NCBI RefSeq assembly: GCF_030160115.1
Contig: NZ_BSNS01000012.1
Location: forward strand, 124,001 to 188,000
Length of the DNA stretch: 64,000 nucleotides
From: Devosia nitrariae
Lineage (GTDB): Bacteria; Pseudomonadota; Alphaproteobacteria; Rhizobiales; Devosiaceae
Direction: 5' to 3'
The notes beneath the pieces were generated by a model, which saw only the letters and a list, made by a program, of their open reading frames with translations, was not told the origin of the DNA and made no database searches. Numbering within the stretch: position 1 is the first letter of the stretch; every line of letters begins with the position of its first letter. Of this stretch, positions 45,520 through 55,898 are shown one piece after another. The position numbers were made by a program, and so were the translations under genes.

Positions 45520-45891
45520 ATGCGGTTCATGTCAACTTTCCTCCATGGCATCGGCGACTACGTCGGCGGGATAGTGCTCATTCTCGCGCCTTACCTGTTC
45601 GGCTTTGCGACGGGCGGCATCGCACAATGGCTGCCTATGATCCTTGGGGCAGCGGTTATCGTCTATAGCCTCTTTACCGACTTTGAGCTTGGCGTCGTCA
45701 GAGTCATTCCGATGCGCCTGCACCTCATTTTCGATGGCATCGGCGGCCTTTTTCTCGCCGCCTCGCCATGGCTGTTCGGGTTCTCGACTGAGGTCTTCCT
45801 GCCCCACCTGATTTTCGGCATCCTCGAGATTGGGGCCAGCCTTACAACCCAGACCCAACCGAGGACCCGGTCGGCAGACCAAAGCGGCTGA
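45520..45891 (+). CDS. SPW repeat membrane protein
   Basis: 123 residues, four hydrophobic segments. Two SPW-family repeats: [32 protein letters not shown] and [27 protein letters not shown]. Function unknown; inner-membrane. GGAAGG precedes the ATG; a second ATG lies at 45529. Convergent with nrdB. Confidence 0.8.
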   Translation: MRFMSTFLHGIGDYVGGIVLILAPYLFGFATGGIAQWLPMILGAAVIVYSLFTDFELGVVRVIPMRLHLIFDGIGGLFLAASPWLFGFSTEVFLPHLIFGILEIGASLTTQTQPRTRSADQSG

Positions 45892-45913
45892 GCACACGAA
45901 ACCCCGGCCGCCC

Positions 45914-47014
45914 TTAGTCCCAGCTCAGCGATCCGCCGGACTGGTACTCGATCACCCGGCTCTCGAAGAAGTTCTTCTCTTTTTTGAGGTCCATCATCTC
46001 GCTCATCCAGGGGAACGGGTTTTCGGTCGGCGCAAACACCGGCTCCAGGCCGAGTTGCGCACAGCGGCGGTTGGCGATGAAGTGCATGTACTCCTCGCAA
46101 AGCGCCGCGTTGAGGCCTAGAAAGCCGTTGGGCACGGTGTCACGACCGTAGGCGGCCTCGAGCTCGGCGGCCGCACGCAGCATGGCGCGGATCTCGTCCT
46201 GGAACTCGGACGTCCACAGGCGCGGGTTCTCGTGCTTGATCTGGTTGATGACGTCGATGCCGAAATTGAGGTGCAGGCTCTCGTCGCGCAGGATGTATTG
46301 GTACTGCTCGGCGATGCCGACCATCTTGTTGCGCCGCCCGAGCGAGAGGATTTGGGCAAAACCGGTATAGAACCACATGCCCTCGAAAACGACGTAGAAG
46401 GCAACGAGGTCGCGCAGGAACGCCCGGTCCTTTTCCACCGTGCCGGTCGAGAAGGACGGATCGTCGAGGCTCTGTGTGTGGCGGAGCGCCCAGGCGGCCT
46501 TGTCGGTGATCGACGGCACCTCCCGATACATGTTGAAGAGCTCGCCCTCGTCGAGCCCGAGGCTCTCGACGATGTACTGGAAGGTATGGGTGTGCACGGC
46601 CTCCTCGAACGCCTGCCGCAACAGGTATTGCCGGCATTCCGGGTTGGTGAGGTGCCGGTAGATGGCAAGGACGATGTTGTTGGCAACCAGCGATTCGGAC
46701 GCGGCAAAGAAGCCGAGATTGCGCTTGATCATGCGGCGCTCGTCCTCAGTCAGCCCGTCCTTTGATTTCCACAGCGCGATATCGGCCTGCATCGACACTT
46801 CCGTCGGCATCCAGTGGTTGTTGCAGCCGGCAAGGTATTTCTCCCAGGCCCATCTGTATTTAAGCGGCAGCAGCTGGTTGACGTCGGCACGGGCGTTGAT
46901 CATCGCCTTGTCCGAGACCGAAACGCGAGCCCCGCCGCGCTCGATGGCGCCGAGCCCGGTAGCGTCAGCGGGGTTCGGGTGGTTGGTTGTTTCGTCCCAA
47001 GCTAGGGTCGACAT
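45914..47014 (-). CDS. nrdB: Class I ribonucleotide reductase, beta subunit
   Basis: 366 residues from ATG 47014. Di-iron ligands are visible in QADIALWK (Asp), [12 protein letters not shown] (E-x2-H) and [10 protein letters not shown] (E-x2-H). Houses the radical cofactor for NrdA. It follows nrdA by 185 bp that contain a long palindromic element, and falls under the same cobalamin riboswitch if the transcript reads through. Confidence 0.94.
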   Translation of the reverse strand: MSTLAWDETTNHPNPADATGLGAIERGGARVSVSDKAMINARADVNQLLPLKYRWAWEKYLAGCNNHWMPTEVSMQADIALWKSKDGLTEDERRMIKRNLGFFAASESLVANNIVLAIYRHLTNPECRQYLLRQAFEEAVHTHTFQYIVESLGLDEGELFNMYREVPSITDKAAWALRHTQSLDDPSFSTGTVEKDRAFLRDLVAFYVVFEGMWFYTGFAQILSLGRRNKMVGIAEQYQYILRDESLHLNFGIDVINQIKHENPRLWTSEFQDEIRAMLRAAAELEAAYGRDTVPNGFLGLNAALCEEYMHFIANRRCAQLGLEPVFAPTENPFPWMSEMMDLKKEKNFFESRVIEYQSGGSLSWD

Positions 47015-47036
47015 GGTGGTTTCCTTTCGGTTGAAA

Positions 47037-47200
47037 GACCCCCTCATCCGGCGCTGCGCGCCACCTTCTCCCACGAGGGGAGAAGGGAGGAGGGCTACTG
47101 AGATCGTGGGTCGTCGCTGAATTGGCGCCGGTCCCCTTCCCTTCTCCCCTCGTGGGAGAAGGTGGCTCGCGCTGAAAGCGCGAGACGGATGAGGGGGGTC
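47037..47200. repeat. Large palindromic element between nrdA and nrdB (family C)
   Basis: Outer arms 47037-47050 and 47186-47200 (one bulged G), and a perfect 28-bp inner inverted repeat at 47061-47088 and 47138-47165. Same architecture as the elements at 20924 and 39752 but with a TTCTCCCACGAGGGGAGAA core. It fills the spacer of an operon and starts at the nrdA stop codon. Confidence 0.85.
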
Positions 47201-50058
47201 TACTGACACGCCTCGCAATCAGGATCATCGATCGCGCATGCCTTGCCCTCGACCACCGCTTCCAATCCCGGCGGCGTCGCGGCCACAGCTGAAACCGCGT
47301 TGAGCTTGCCGTCGGTGCCTTTCAGCGTCGACTTCTCCACATGCGTCGCCGAACGCGAGCGCAGATAGTAGGTGGTCTTCAACCCCATCTGCCAGGCCAG
47401 CCGATAGATGGCATCGAGCGCCTTGCCGGAGGGGTTGGCGACATAGAGATTGAGGGACTGCGACTGGTCGATCCATTTCTGCCGGCGGGAAGCCGCCTTG
47501 ATCAGCCAGGCAGCGTCGATCTCGAAGGCGGTGGCAAAGACCGCCTTCAGGTCGTCCGGCACCCGGTCGATCTGGCCGAGGCTGCCGTCGAAATATTTGA
47601 GGTCCGCCACCATCACCTCATCCCAGAGGCCGCGGGCCTTGAGCGCGCGCACCAGCAGCGCGTTGACCACGGTGAAGTCGCCCGACATGTTGGTCTTGAC
47701 ATAGAGGTTCTGATAGGCCGGCTCGATCGACTGGCTGACCCCGCAGATGTTGGAGATCGTCGCCGTCGGCGCGATGGCAAGGCAATTGGAGTTGCGCATG
47801 CCGACGCTCGTCACCCGTTCGCGCAGGGCCTGCCAATCGAGCCGCTGCGTGCGGTCCATGTCGACGCCGCCGCGTGCGTCCGCCAGGAGCTCGATGGAGT
47901 CGATCGGCAGGATACCTTTCGACCACAGGGACCCTTCGAAGCTCGGATAGCGGCCCCGCTCCTCGGCAAGGTCCGTCGAAGCGCGGATTGCGTGGTAGGC
48001 GATGGCCTCCATGCTCTCGTCGGCAAAGGCGACGGCCGCCTCGCTCGCATAGGCGATCGCCTGCATCTGCAGGGCGTCCTGGAAACCCATGAGGCCGAGG
48101 CCGACCGGGCGGTGCTTCAGGTTCGAGCGCCGCGCCTCGGGAATGGTGTAGAAATTGATGTCGATGACATTGTCGAGCATGCGCATGGCGGTGCTGACCG
48201 TCACCGCGAGCTTCTCGTGATCGAGCCCGCTTTCGGTCAGGTGCGTTGCAAGGTTGACCGAGCCGAGATTGCAGACGGCCACCTCGTCGGCCGAGGTGTT
48301 GAGCGTGATCTCGGTGCAAAGGTTCGAGGAGTGCACCACCCCGACGTGCTGCTGCGGCGAGCGCAGATTGGCAGGATCCTTAAAGGTGATCCATGGGTGC
48401 CCGGTCTCGAACAGCATGGTCAGCATCCGCCGCCAGAGATCGACGGCGCGCAGGGTCTTTGAGACCTTGATGCGCCCGGCGACCGCATCGGCCTCGGCCG
48501 TTTCGTAGGCAGCCTTGAAGGCGGAGCCATAGAGGTCGTGGAGCTGCGGCACCTCGTCCGGCGAGAACAGGGTCCACGGCCCGTCCTCGGCGACACGCTG
48601 CATGAAAAGGTCCGGCACCCAGTTGGCCGTGTTCATGTCATGGGTACGGCGGCGGTCGTCGCCGGTGTTCTTGCGCAGGTCGAGGAATTCCTCGACGTCG
48701 ATATGCCAGGTCTCGAGATAGGCGCAGACGGCGCCCTTGCGCTTGCCGCCCTGATTGACGGCGATGGCCGTGTCGTTGGCGACCTTGAGGAACGGCACCA
48801 CGCCCTGGCTCTCGCCGTTGGTGCCCTTGATGTGAGCGCCAAGGCCGCGCACCGGCGTCCAGTCATTGCCGAGCCCACCCGAATATTTGGCCAGCAGGGC
48901 ATTGTCGCGGATCGACGTGAAGATGCCGTCGAGGTCGTCGGAAACGGTGGTCAGAAAACAGGACGACAGCTGCGGCCGGCGCGTGCCGGCGTTGAACAGC
49001 GTTGGCGTCGACGTCATGAAATCGAAGCTCGACAATAGGTCGTAGAAGGCGATCGCCCTGCCCTCCCGGTCGACTTCGCGCAGCGCCAGGCCCATGGCCA
49101 CTCGCATGAAGAAGGCCTGCGGCAGCTCATAGCGCGTACCGGCGGCATGGAGGAAATAGCGGTCGTAGAGCGTCTGCAGCCCGAGATACTGGAACTGCAG
49201 ATCCCGCTCCGGCTTCAGTGCTGCCGCGATGCGGTCGAGGTCGAAGCGGCCGAGTTCGGGATCGAGCATCTCAGCCTCGATGCCGGCCTTGACATAGGCC
49301 GGGAAATACTCGGCATAGCGGGTTTCCATGTCGGCCTGCGTTGCCTGCTCGGGCCTCGAAAAGACGAAGCTCATCGCCTCGCGGCGGAGCTTATCGAGCA
49401 GCAGCCGGGCAGCGACCTGCGCGTAATTGGGCTCGGTCTCGACGAGCGTGCGCGCCGCCATGATCGGGGCGAGCGCCAGTTCGTCCGCGCCGATACCGTC
49501 GTAGAGGTTGCGGCGGGTCTCGGAGAGAATCGGTCCGGCCGAGACGCTATCGAGGCCCTGGCAGGCTTCGAGGATCACCCGTTCGAGCCGAACCGTGTCG
49601 AGCGGGACGCGGGCGCCCGTCGCGTCGCGCATCGTCAACTCGGGTTCCTCGGGCACGACACGCGGCTTTCTCGCCTCCGCCTCGGCCCGCTCGCGGGCGC
49701 GGGCCTCGCGATAGAGCACGTAGGCGCGGGCGACCTTGTGGTGTTCTCCGCGCATCAGGGCGAGCTCGACCTGATCCTGGATGTCCTCGATGTGAAGGGT
49801 GCGGCCTTCGCTCGACCGGCGGGTCAGGGCCGCGACGATGTCGAGGGTCATGTCCTCGACAATCTCGTGGATGCGGCGCGAGGCGGACGCGCTGCTGCCC
49901 TCGACCGCGAGGAACGCCTTGGTCAGCGCTGCGCTGATCTTGGTCGCATCGAACGGCGTGACCGCGCCATTGCGGCGGATGACGTGGAAACCCGGCTCGG
50001 CGGGAGCACTGGGCGTGTTAGCCGCGGCGGGCGGCTCGGCATGGAGGACTTGCGACAT
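47200..50058 (-). CDS. nrdA: Class I ribonucleotide reductase, alpha subunit
   Basis: 952 residues from ATG 50058 (frame open to 50100). N-terminal ATP-cone ([26 protein letters not shown]), a second cone-like segment, then the barrel with [17 protein letters not shown] and SSNLCTEI (active-site Cys), and a C-terminal CxxC pair in DPDCEACQ preceded by a further Cys. Reduces ribonucleotides with NrdB using O2-derived radical, so it does not need B12. A cobalamin riboswitch precedes it. Confidence 0.94.
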   Translation of the reverse strand: MSQVLHAEPPAAANTPSAPAEPGFHVIRRNGAVTPFDATKISAALTKAFLAVEGSSASASRRIHEIVEDMTLDIVAALTRRSSEGRTLHIEDIQDQVELALMRGEHHKVARAYVLYREARARERAEAEARKPRVVPEEPELTMRDATGARVPLDTVRLERVILEACQGLDSVSAGPILSETRRNLYDGIGADELALAPIMAARTLVETEPNYAQVAARLLLDKLRREAMSFVFSRPEQATQADMETRYAEYFPAYVKAGIEAEMLDPELGRFDLDRIAAALKPERDLQFQYLGLQTLYDRYFLHAAGTRYELPQAFFMRVAMGLALREVDREGRAIAFYDLLSSFDFMTSTPTLFNAGTRRPQLSSCFLTTVSDDLDGIFTSIRDNALLAKYSGGLGNDWTPVRGLGAHIKGTNGESQGVVPFLKVANDTAIAVNQGGKRKGAVCAYLETWHIDVEEFLDLRKNTGDDRRRTHDMNTANWVPDLFMQRVAEDGPWTLFSPDEVPQLHDLYGSAFKAAYETAEADAVAGRIKVSKTLRAVDLWRRMLTMLFETGHPWITFKDPANLRSPQQHVGVVHSSNLCTEITLNTSADEVAVCNLGSVNLATHLTESGLDHEKLAVTVSTAMRMLDNVIDINFYTIPEARRSNLKHRPVGLGLMGFQDALQMQAIAYASEAAVAFADESMEAIAYHAIRASTDLAEERGRYPSFEGSLWSKGILPIDSIELLADARGGVDMDRTQRLDWQALRERVTSVGMRNSNCLAIAPTATISNICGVSQSIEPAYQNLYVKTNMSGDFTVVNALLVRALKARGLWDEVMVADLKYFDGSLGQIDRVPDDLKAVFATAFEIDAAWLIKAASRRQKWIDQSQSLNLYVANPSGKALDAIYRLAWQMGLKTTYYLRSRSATHVEKSTLKGTDGKLNAVSAVAATPPGLEAVVEGKACAIDDPDCEACQ

Positions 50059-50172
50059 CGAAACCCCGGTGGTTGCAGCGAGGGCCGAGCGGACGCGCAC
50101 AGGAACGAGAGCCTTCCGGCCCGCCCGCGAAACGCCTCACCGGGACACCCCGCCCGTGGAGATTAAATCAGC

Positions 50173-50342
50173 GTCGCGGCAGGTCTCCTGGCTCGCGGGT
50201 CGACACCGATCGCCGCCTTCCCAGCCCCAAAGGACCAGTGGACATGAAGGGATCGGCTCGCCGCTTACAGTTGCGGGGGCAGCGCCGGCATCGCACCGGC
50301 TTCCCTCTTGGCCCTTTATCTTGCGATGTCAAGGACCGCGAC
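50173..50342 (-). promoter_or_regulatory. Cobalamin riboswitch controlling nrdAB
   Basis: Read on the minus strand, the 170 nt contain GGGAAGCCGGTGCGATGCC, the core GCTGCCCCCGCAACTGTAAG, CCACTGG, GGGAAGGC and the B12 box AGCCAGGAGACCTGCC, in family order. P1 closes GTCGCGG (50336-50342) with CCGCGAC (50173-50179). It ends about 115 bases before nrdA, leaving room for an expression platform. When adenosylcobalamin is present it should lower class I reductase expression. Confidence 0.95.
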
Positions 50343-50467
50343 ACACTAGATATTGTGCCTGAGTCACGATTCCGTCAACCGGCAATTTTCGCCGAATTGG
50401 GTAGGAGCAGGTCCCAATTCATCAATCCACCCCGGTGGATTACTATAGCTCTGGGTAATGGCGATCC

Positions 50468-52738
50468 TCACACCCCCGCCCGCAGCCGCCTCGCCGCGGT
50501 CACCAGATTGGCGAGCGAGGCGGTGACCTCCGCCCAGTCCCGCGTCTTCAATCCGCAGTCCGGATTGACCCATAGTCGTTCGGGCGGGATCGCCTCGCCG
50601 GCCTTGCGGATCAACCGTTCCATATCGGCATCGTCCGGCACCCGTGGGGAATGGATGTCCCACACGCCCGGGCCGATCTCGTTGGGATAGGCGAAGGTCC
50701 TGAACGCCTCGATCAGCTCCATGTCCGAGCGCGACGTCTCGATGGAGATGACGTCGGCATCGAGCGCCGCGATCGCCGGCATGATGTCGTTGAACTCGGC
50801 ATAGCACATATGGGTGTGGATCTGGGTGGTGTCGGCGACACCACCGGCCGCGAGGCGGAAGCAGTCGACCGCCCAGGCGAGATAGCTCTCCCGGTCGTCA
50901 TGGCGCAGCGGCAGGCCCTCGCGCAGCGCCGGCTCGTCGATCTGGATCATGCCGATGCCCGCCTTTTCGAGGTCGAGCACCTCGTCGCGGATGGCGAGCG
51001 CGATCTGCCGGCAGGTTTCAGACCGCTTCTGGTCGTTGCGCACGAAGCTCCACTGCAGCATGGTGACGGGACCGGTCAGCATCCCCTTGACCGGCTTGGC
51101 GGTCAGCGACTGGGCATAGGCTGACCAGGCAACGGTCATCGGCGCCGGGCGCGAGACATCGCCGAAGATCACCGGCGGCTTGACGCAGCGCGAGCCATAG
51201 GACTGCACCCAGCCGTTCCTGGTGAAGGCGAAGCCGGCGAGCTGCTCGCCGAAGTACTCGACCATGTCGTTGCGCTCGAACTCGCCATGCACCAGCACGT
51301 CAAGCCCGATCTCCTCCTGCAGGCGTACCGCCCGTTCGGTCTCGGCCCTGAGGAAAGCCTCGTAACCGGCGGCATCGAGAGCACCCTTGCGGAAGGCCGC
51401 CCGCGCCTCGCGCACCGGCTTGGTCTGCGGGAACGAGCCGATGGTGGTCGTCGGGTAGGCGGGCAAATTGAAGCGCCTGGCCTGGACGGCGCGGCGCTCG
51501 GCATAACCAGCCTTCCGCCTACGGGCGGCCTCCGTCACCGCGGCAGCGCGAGCACGCACGGCCGGATCCGAAGTGTGCGATGACGCCTGGCGTGCGGCAG
51601 CAGCGGCCGCGCTCGCCTCGAAGGCGGCGCGCACCGACGACATCCCGGTGCGGATGGCTCCGGTCAGCGCTGCGACCTCCTCGAGCTTCTGCAACGCAAA
51701 GGCCAGCCAGGATCTGAGTTCGTCATCGAGCGCCGTCTCGAGGTCGAGGTCGACCGGACAGTGCAGCAGCGAGCAGGACGGCGCGATCTCGAGCCGCTCC
51801 GGACCGAGCCGATCCCAGGCACCGCGCACCAATGCGATCTGCTCCGGCAGGTTCGCCCGCCAGATGTTGCGCCCGTCGACGACGCCGATGGAGAGCACTT
51901 TTTCACTGCCAATGGCGGCGAGCACCGGGCCCAACTGCTCTGGCGCCCGCACGAGATCGATGTGGAGCCCCGCGACGGGAAGGCCTGTGGCAAGTTCGAG
52001 ATTGTCGCGCAGGCCCTCGAAGTAGCTGGCGAGCATGATCTTCGGCCCTACGGCCGCCAGCCGTGCATAGGCCGTCTGCAAAGCGGCCTGCTGCCTCTCG
52101 GAGAGGTCGAGCGCCAGCACCGGCTCGTCGACCTGCACCCATTGCGCCCCTTCCGCCTTCAAGGCAGCGAGAAGCTCGGCATAGACGGACAGCACGGAAT
52201 CGAGCAGGTCGAAGGGATCGAGGCCTTCGTCCTTGGCCTTGGCGAGTGAGAGCCAGGTGACGGGACCAACCAGGACCGGCCGGGTTTCGACGCCGAGTGA
52301 TCTGGCCTCCCGATACTCCTCCACGGCCTTGGCCGAGAGCAGCTTGAACGCTGTGTCGGCGTGCAGTTCAGGCACGATGTAATGGTAGTTGGTGTCGAAC
52401 CACTTGGTCATCTCCATGGCCGGTGCCGCGTCGGTACCGCGCGCCATGGCGAACTGCAGGGTGAGGAGATCGCCCTCTGCCGCGTGGGCGAAACGTGGGG
52501 GAACGGCGCCGAGCGCCAGCGTCATATCGAGGACGTGGTCGTAAAAGGAAAAGTCGTTGCTGGGCACGATGTCGATGCCGGCAGATTTCTGCAACTGCCA
52601 GTGGCGGGTGCGCAGCTCGCTTCCGGTCGCCAGCAGCGCCTCAGCGCTCGACTGGCCTTTCCAAAAAGCTTCGACAGCGGCTTTCAACTCGCGGTGGGCG
52701 CCGATGCGCGGAAAACCAAGATTGGCGGAACGGGTCAT
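50468..52738 (-). CDS. metE: Cobalamin-independent methionine synthase
   Basis: 756 residues from ATG 52738. N-domain starts [28 protein letters not shown]; the C-domain has the zinc ligands in [12 protein letters not shown] and NPDCGLKTR. Transfers the methyl group of 5-methyl-THF-polyglutamate to homocysteine. Expression is redundant when B12 allows MetH, and a cobalamin riboswitch upstream fits that logic. Confidence 0.96.
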   Translation of the reverse strand: MTRSANLGFPRIGAHRELKAAVEAFWKGQSSAEALLATGSELRTRHWQLQKSAGIDIVPSNDFSFYDHVLDMTLALGAVPPRFAHAAEGDLLTLQFAMARGTDAAPAMEMTKWFDTNYHYIVPELHADTAFKLLSAKAVEEYREARSLGVETRPVLVGPVTWLSLAKAKDEGLDPFDLLDSVLSVYAELLAALKAEGAQWVQVDEPVLALDLSERQQAALQTAYARLAAVGPKIMLASYFEGLRDNLELATGLPVAGLHIDLVRAPEQLGPVLAAIGSEKVLSIGVVDGRNIWRANLPEQIALVRGAWDRLGPERLEIAPSCSLLHCPVDLDLETALDDELRSWLAFALQKLEEVAALTGAIRTGMSSVRAAFEASAAAAAARQASSHTSDPAVRARAAAVTEAARRRKAGYAERRAVQARRFNLPAYPTTTIGSFPQTKPVREARAAFRKGALDAAGYEAFLRAETERAVRLQEEIGLDVLVHGEFERNDMVEYFGEQLAGFAFTRNGWVQSYGSRCVKPPVIFGDVSRPAPMTVAWSAYAQSLTAKPVKGMLTGPVTMLQWSFVRNDQKRSETCRQIALAIRDEVLDLEKAGIGMIQIDEPALREGLPLRHDDRESYLAWAVDCFRLAAGGVADTTQIHTHMCYAEFNDIMPAIAALDADVISIETSRSDMELIEAFRTFAYPNEIGPGVWDIHSPRVPDDADMERLIRKAGEAIPPERLWVNPDCGLKTRDWAEVTASLANLVTAARRLRAGV

Positions 52739-52959
52739 GGAGATACCTGTGGGCAAGCGGCGTGAACGCCGCGACGGCGCCACGCTAGAACGATCGAAAA
52801 AGGGGTTGTGACCGCCGGCGCGAGGCGCAGCGGAAAATCGATCAGGAGCGCCGCATTCGCACGTTGATGCGCGTCGGGAACAGGTACGACAAGCTGCGTA
52901 CGATCATCGTCATTCTCCTCGCCGACACACCCCGGTCGGTCGCTCTGTGGAAACAGCGT

Positions 52960-53132
52960 CGAGGTAGGTCTCCTGGCTCACGGCCTTGGGGTCGCCCGCC
53001 TTCCCGGAAGCTTCCAGTGGCACAATGGGCGTCCCGACCGCCTACAGTTGCGGGGGCAGCTTCGGACTGGCGACCGGGACATATCCTGGAGCCGCGCACC
53101 GAATTCCCTGTTATCCCCTTGCGGGGACCTCG
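52960..53132 (-). promoter_or_regulatory. Cobalamin riboswitch controlling metE
   Basis: On the minus strand: GGGAATTCGGTGCG, the core GCTGCCCCCGCAACTGTAGG, GCCACTGG, GGGAAGGC and the B12 box AGCCAGGAGACCTACC. P1 pairs CGAGGT (53127-53132) with ACCTCG (52960-52965). It ends 221 bases before metE; the gene-free leader 52739-52959 should contain the expression platform. The whole gap 52739-53205 holds no gene. Confidence 0.94.
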
Positions 53133-53205
53133 GACACCACGAGACTGCCGCAGTTCGGCGAGGATGTCAAACGAGACATAAAGATTTCTTTATATCCTAT
53201 TTCCA

Positions 53206-53592
53206 CTACCCCATCGCCGCGCCGCGTTCCGCCAGCAGCTCGCGCAGCACGGAGCGGTGGCAGCGCTCTTCGCTCTCGCAATAGCAGCCGACGGCGAGGT
53301 TGGTGGTTCGTGACAGGGCGGTGAGGAGATCGAGGGTCTGGCTGGCGGCCGGCTGCTTCATCTCAGCCTTGAACTTGCGCACGAACGCTGCCCAAGCCTT
53401 GTCATCGGCTGCTGCCTGCGCCTCGACGACCAGCTCGGCGCTGGGCGAGAGCACCGGCAGCCACACATCGTAATAGTCGCGGCTGGCGAACTCGGCCTTG
53501 GGCACGCCCCGCGGCGGCCGGCGCACTGTGCCGAGTCGCAATCCCTCCCCCTTCGCCCGCGGCGAACCCAACCTGACGACATGGATGCTCAT
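53206..53592 (-). CDS. DUF488 family protein
   Basis: 128 residues from ATG 53592 with GGGAGA upstream. MSIHVVRLGSPRAKGEGLRLGTVRRPPRGVPK and the cysteine region VGCYCESEERCHRSVLRELL are family hallmarks; the CxC...CHRS segment could bind a metal or nucleotide. Biochemical role unknown. 74 bp upstream of the metE riboswitch on the same strand. Confidence 0.85.
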   Translation of the reverse strand: MSIHVVRLGSPRAKGEGLRLGTVRRPPRGVPKAEFASRDYYDVWLPVLSPSAELVVEAQAAADDKAWAAFVRKFKAEMKQPAASQTLDLLTALSRTTNLAVGCYCESEERCHRSVLRELLAERGAAMG

Positions 53593-53658
53593 GGCAGTCT
53601 CCCATCGCTCATGACGGCCTGAAGAATGATACGCGCCGCCAGAATCGAAAAGAGGAAG

Positions 53659-54555
53659 CTAGCCGGCAAGGTGCCGAGCCAGGAAGTCGAGGACGGCGGC
53701 GCGCATGGCGGACGTCTCCCTGTGCCCGACGCCGGCTTCGCGTGTGAGGACGAAGTTTTCCGGAGCGCCCGACGCCGCATAAGCCGCCCGCGTGTCCGCC
53801 TCGGCCCGATCGACGGATGCCGGAGGAGTCAGTGAATCCTCGCTCCCCACGCACACGAGTTGCGGGCGCGGCGCCACCAGCCCGGCGATCTCGCCGGTCG
53901 TGAGCGCCGCGAGCAGGCCGGGGACGGTCAGATAGTGGCCGTGCCCGTCATGGGCACCGGTTTGGACGAGTGTTGCAAAATCGGCATAGCAGCAAAGATG
54001 CGCGATCGCCGCCGGGCGGCTGTCGAGCGCGGCAAGCCAATAGGCGAGCGTCGCACCCATGGACATCCCGAGGACACCGATGCGATCGGCATCGACATCG
54101 GGCCGGGCCGCGAGCCAGGTGAAGGCTCCCGCCTGCTCACCGAGCATCTGCCCGAAGAGCGTGCGGCCATACCAGAGCGCCGCCTTGCTCGCCGCACTTT
54201 CGGTCACATGCGCGCGCTCGCCGAAGGTCGGCATGTCGATGCAAAGGGCAGCATAGCCGGCCCGCGCCAGCGCCGGCCCAGGCGCATCGAGGAGAGCCTG
54301 CCGGCCCTCGGTGAGCTCGCTCGCTCCGATATCGTACCGCCCGCCATGCGCGTGCGCATAGATGAGGCCCGGAAACGGGCCATGCCCCTGCGGCCGCATA
54401 AGGAAGCCGCGAACGGGCGACCCGTCGGCAAGCCGAAACGACAGATCCTCGCGAACGATACCGTCAACGTCGATAAGGGTCGCCGCCGCCAGCTCGAGAT
54501 CGGCCGGCTCGTATCCGAGCAGCCGACCGAAAATGTCGCGCTTGTCCTGGCCCAT
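53659..54555 (-). CDS. Alpha/beta hydrolase (dienelactone hydrolase-like)
   Basis: 298 residues from ATG 54555 (GGGGGAGA upstream). Nucleophile elbow GMSMG, lid-free core, probable acid Asp in GSEDSLTPP and catalytic His in GVGHRETS. HAHGGRYDIG supplies the oxyanion region. Cytoplasmic esterase or acyl-peptidase-like enzyme with unknown substrate. Confidence 0.8.
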   Translation of the reverse strand: MGQDKRDIFGRLLGYEPADLELAAATLIDVDGIVREDLSFRLADGSPVRGFLMRPQGHGPFPGLIYAHAHGGRYDIGASELTEGRQALLDAPGPALARAGYAALCIDMPTFGERAHVTESAASKAALWYGRTLFGQMLGEQAGAFTWLAARPDVDADRIGVLGMSMGATLAYWLAALDSRPAAIAHLCCYADFATLVQTGAHDGHGHYLTVPGLLAALTTGEIAGLVAPRPQLVCVGSEDSLTPPASVDRAEADTRAAYAASGAPENFVLTREAGVGHRETSAMRAAVLDFLARHLAG

Positions 54556-54720
54556 GTCTCCCCCCGCATTCAACGCACAGATTGATGCTGACACGGACCA
54601 CGCGGTGCACCAAGCCGCGATTGCGTGAACATTGACGCCGCGCCCTGCCAAATTCGCGCCTGACTCGGTGGGCGGATGGTGGCAGCAGGCAGGCTTGCCA
54701 CCAATACCTAAGCAAAACGC

Positions 54721-55038
54721 CTACCCTCCCTGGCGGTAGAAGATCATGCCGCCGTGATGGAGCACGCCGTCGATGAAATCGCCATCGGCGGTAAAGCCGG
54801 TATCGTCCCAGTACTCGATATGATCGCCAGTAACCTCGTAGCGACCACGATAAGCGCTTTCGCGATTGCCTCGCGCCTCATCGTAACGGCCATTCGACAG
54901 CAGTTGGTGACGGACATGGCCGTCTTGCGTCACCCACGTGCCGACGTAGGGATGGTCCGGTGCTGTCATCGCTTCCTCTGCATTGGCTGAAAAGGTGAGT
55001 GCGGCGCCTATCAGCGCGAGAGCAGTCCATTCACGCAT
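54721..55038 (-). CDS. Atu4866-family secreted protein
   Basis: 105 residues with a signal peptide (MREWTALALIGAALTFSANA). The mature part HPYVGTWVTQDGHVRHQLLSNGRYDEARGNRESAYRGRYEVTGDHIEYWDDTGFTADGDF is the Agrobacterium Atu4866 fold, a small lipocalin-like barrel of unknown role. Its ATG overlaps the SDR stop, and this family often follows such SDR genes, as here. Confidence 0.88.
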   Translation of the reverse strand: MREWTALALIGAALTFSANAEEAMTAPDHPYVGTWVTQDGHVRHQLLSNGRYDEARGNRESAYRGRYEVTGDHIEYWDDTGFTADGDFIDGVLHHGGMIFYRQGG

Positions 55039-55766
55039 CAGTGCGCTGCCTGCGTCGGACGGACGACGATCTCGTTCACGTCGACATCTTCCGGCTGTTC
55101 GATGGCGTAGCGAACGGCCCGGCCGATCGCATCGGGCTGCAGGGCGATGGCGCGGTAGGTCTTCATCATCCCGGCCGTCGCTTCATCGGTGATGTTGTCG
55201 GCCAGCTCGCTTTCGACGACGCCCGGATGGATGCAGGTCACGCGCAGGCGATCGTTCTCCTGACGAAGACCATCGGAGATCGCCCGCACCGCATATTTGG
55301 TCGCGCAGTAAACAGCGGCAGTGGGTGAGACTGTGAGCGCGCCCACCGAAGCGATGTTGATGACATGGCCCGATTGCTGGGCAAGCATTTCGGGAAGCAC
55401 AGCTGCTATCCCATGCAGCACGCCCTTGATGTTGACATCCACCATCCGGTCCCACTCGTCGACCTTCAAGGACGCCATCGGCGAGAGCGGCATCACTCCG
55501 GCATTGTTGACGATCGCGTCGATCCGCCCCCACCGGATTCGCGCCGCTTCGGCGAAAGCCTTTACGTCCGAGCGATCCGTTACATCGAGCCGACGCGTTT
55601 CAACGTTGCCACCCGTAGCCGCGATCTCTGCGGCGAGTGCCGTCAATCTGTCGATGCGCCGGGCACCGAGCAGGAGTTTCGCGCCGCCCGCCGCGAGTTC
55701 ACGGGCAATGCCAGCACCGATACCGCTCGAGGCCCCGGTGACTAGGACAACCTTGTCGATTGGCAT
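55038..55766 (-). CDS. SDR family oxidoreductase
   Basis: 242 residues from ATG 55766. VVLVTGASSGIGAGIARELA, NNAGVMPLSPM, Ser in NIASVGALTVSP and Y-x3-K in YCATKYAV. Classical SDR close to the YdfG/clavulanate dehydrogenase-like NADP enzymes with unknown substrate. Divergent from a LysR regulator, which probably controls it with the Atu4866 gene. Confidence 0.88.
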   Translation of the reverse strand: MPIDKVVLVTGASSGIGAGIARELAAGGAKLLLGARRIDRLTALAAEIAATGGNVETRRLDVTDRSDVKAFAEAARIRWGRIDAIVNNAGVMPLSPMASLKVDEWDRMVDVNIKGVLHGIAAVLPEMLAQQSGHVINIASVGALTVSPTAAVYCATKYAVRAISDGLRQENDRLRVTCIHPGVVESELADNITDEATAGMMKTYRAIALQPDAIGRAVRYAIEQPEDVDVNEIVVRPTQAAH

Positions 55767-55898
55767 GTCTAACTGTCCTTTCTCCGCAAGAGCTGTACGC
55801 AAGGCGTGATTGCTTTCCGCGCATCCGGATAACTAAGGCGGAGAGACTGTCGCGACAATTTGCGCAATGACGCATTCAATGGTAAGCGTTGCTAACCA

